Of a stretch of DNA of 42,015 bases, positions 41,601 to 42,015 are shown piece by piece. A program made the translations under genes and the position numbers. Source of the DNA: Candidatus Multiplicimicrobium inquinatum (GTDB taxonomy: Bacteria > Omnitrophota > Omnitrophia > Omnitrophales > Aquincolibacteriaceae). The notes beneath the pieces were generated by a model. That model had not been told where the DNA came from. It saw only the letters and a list, made by a program, of their open reading frames with translations, and searched no databases. The DNA is taken from NCBI GenBank assembly GCA_002344825.1, contig DDUN01000001.1, positions 1,250-43,264 on the forward strand, in the 5' to 3' direction. Each line of letters starts with the position of its first letter. The stretch's first letter is position 1.

Positions 41601-41887
41601 TTGTTTCGGCTGTTTGGAGCGCGACACGTATTCGCACGCGGCCTGTTTTGATGACCGCGATTGCCAATATAGTGAGTATGGTTCCGGTTATTTTTGGTTC
41701 TGATATTTTGCGTCCCATGGCGGTAACGGTCATGGGCGGTATGTTTTCGTCCACCGTATTAACTTTGGTCTTATTGCCTTGTCTTTATATTCTTTTGGTA
41801 CGGTATGTAGAGATTCCATTTTTCGGTGTGGAAGCGGATCCGATTCCCGGTGAAGATGAATTGCCGAATGATGAGGCGCGGACCTAG
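38612..41887 (+). CDS. RND-family efflux permease (AcrB/HAE-like)
   Basis: A 1091-residue inner-membrane pump driven by the proton gradient. TM1 lies near residues 10-30, followed by the porter domain, then TM2-6, a second porter domain (about 600-880) and TM8-12. Family phrases are TDYSNAAPEEIETLITRPIEE, GGLSLAIGLIVDTSVVVIENI and GFVLLGGVVVNNGIVLIEYMNQRR. In TM4 the usual aspartate pair is VDT (Asp444, Thr445), a single acidic residue as in some heavy-metal or HAE relatives. The start MALAEFAVTRRVAVVM is typical. It should expel hydrophobic or toxic compounds with the adaptor and channel upstream; the substrate is unknown. Confidence 0.95.
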   Translation: MALAEFAVTRRVAVVMATCALILVGIISVFSLPQEYFPKIQFPQITIVTDYSNAAPEEIETLITRPIEETIGSVPGIKRIESVSREGRSTITASFNWGQNIDFAALGIREKIDLIKERLPKEADDPIVLKFDPLATPIMLISVTGPKLDPVRLKHLTEKMMKDRLEKVEGVASVSISGGVNREILVNIDHARLEANHLSLMEVTSSLDEANVSYPAGSIKKGLYEYLIRTVGEFKTVQDIATTVVGTDIVQSIKREEDSFVEKGEDGPRDTIERLREELDKGSLEKRLIFVRDIGEVIDGLSETTSYSRYNGKDNIQLSIQKQSNANTIKVVEKIKKELGGIDKDLKARGIEFKVIYDHSVFIRQTLEDLTHAAIEAAVLVLIILLIFLKDWASSLVAVINIPLSILGVFFMMTLTKYLPFMGEVTINIMSLGGLSLAIGLIVDTSVVVIENIFRKRQEGMDAEQAAVEGANEITWPVIGSNLTTIVVFFPLIVFVPGIPGQMFKDLSWAIVFSQIISMILPLTLITMLCVYLKVKTHEYKPISLTGNLDRHILSMRDPHRQNHFMIKMLLGATAFMVFSLLIVPTLDREVLPKVDRGQFQVKIDMPMGTRLDVTDQVSKQIEEVIAVEPDVENIAVAVGSEKSGRGEVKVESLRASQAQILVTLKKKHKRSTDQVVDSVRKKMEPLRLDKKSARVEFIRQESEFAVAQGGVKPIVIEIKGYNLQELERFADSLRKKLLDIPGVTHLQDDRGEKSPETKLDINKRRAALYGISAMDISLTAKTAIEGAVATQFREEGREIDVRVRLRDQDRDRMENIENLLLYSKVLDQQIPLKELASIERGMGPSEIRRIDQERTITILGEIESGFRDKDVLEDVQKMLAGLDSEKDIPADTAVALSGKLKEIRESFGGTMFAFILAIVLVYMVMASQFESILQPFLIMFTIPFSFCGALFALKISGGTLNVISLLGFVLLGGVVVNNGIVLIEYMNQRRQEGEELVSAVWSATRIRTRPVLMTAIANIVSMVPVIFGSDILRPMAVTVMGGMFSSTVLTLVLLPCLYILLVRYVEIPFFGVEADPIPGEDELPNDEART

Positions 41888-41889
41888 GA

Positions 41890-42015
41890 ATGGGGCTCCC
41901 CACCGTAGCCATCAAACGTCCGATTTTTACAGCCATGCTTTATATCGGGCTTTGTATTTTTGGAATCATTTCGCTTTTCGCGCTTGAAATAGAGCTTTAC
42001 CAGGGTCAAAACCAA
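41890..42015 (+). CDS. Second RND-family permease, 5' fragment
   Basis: ATG at 41890 opens a frame that runs off the right edge (42 codons seen). MGLPTVAIKRPIFTAMLYIG then LCIFGIISLFALEIELYQG is the first membrane helix of an RND pump, with the RP-F/T-M start of this family. It begins two bases after the stop of the first RND gene, so two permeases appear to share one adaptor and channel, as in MdtBC-like systems. The rest of the protein is not visible. Confidence 0.8.
   Translation, partial: MGLPTVAIKRPIFTAMLYIGLCIFGIISLFALEIELYQGQNQ

Overview
The window looks like an ordinary chromosomal stretch of a Gram-negative-type bacterium with GC in the mid-40s percent (estimated by eye). An outer membrane is implied by a TolC-type channel, an HlyD-type adaptor, RND pumps and several lipoprotein or signal-peptide proteins. 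The chain uppS-cdsA-dxr-rseP-proS, the class IIA aldolase, stand-alone FecR protein, GH144-type glycosidase and short AT-rich spacers would fit an uncultured lineage such as Omnitrophota (PVC side). That placement is an inference from gene content, not a measurement. There is no phage, CRISPR array, plasmid or intact insertion sequence.

Layout. 1-1790 (minus): a truncated EamA-type permease and a quinone-oxidoreductase-like MDR enzyme. 1882-5721 (plus): endonuclease III, a FecR-domain protein, thioredoxin, fructose-bisphosphate aldolase with a clear terminator, and an aldo/keto reductase. 5722-6102: a long gene-free stretch with a promoter-like site, a terminator (possible small RNA) and the first copy of a hairpin repeat. 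6103-12389: an E1-like/rhodanese sulfur-transfer protein, then an overlapping operon of an unknown 176-aa protein, malQ, a DsbA-like thiol protein and a MauE-like membrane protein, then a CHASE2-GGDEF cyclase. 12401-15403: five tRNA genes (Phe, Arg, Leu, Lys, Gly) interleaved with a ROK kinase and a degenerate M48 lipoprotein; two related ~155-bp elements lie downstream of tRNA-Phe and tRNA-Lys. 15481-25990: housekeeping genes tig-clpP, serA-purA-uppS-cdsA-dxr-rseP, then proS. 26262-30485: dinB, leuC, leuD and a HemQ/chlorite-dismutase-family protein. 30537-35312: a GspE/PilB-like protein with a ruined ATPase site, a receiver protein, a secreted GH144-CBM9 glycosidase and an XRE-cupin regulator. 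35470-42015: a TolC-HlyD-RND tripartite efflux operon followed by the start of a second RND gene.

How parts work together. The serA-to-rseP block is tightly packed (4-nt overlaps, 0-nt and 4-nt gaps, one 7-nt overlap) and links serine, purine, undecaprenyl, phospholipid and isoprenoid synthesis with envelope proteolysis. The tRNA genes have near-consensus sigma-70-type promoters and strong hairpin terminators. The right end is a self-contained export system.

Most interesting signals. (1) A dispersed intergenic hairpin repeat in four copies, whose two arms change together from copy to copy. (2) A second element family, two copies, each sitting behind a tRNA terminator and ending in a sequence that mirrors the T-arm of that same tRNA. 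(3) Several proteins of well-known enzyme families whose catalytic residues are visibly lost: the GspE-like ATPase, the M48 protease, a receiver domain and the zinc loop of the MDR enzyme. (4) A promoter-terminator pair at 5738-5938 without an open frame.
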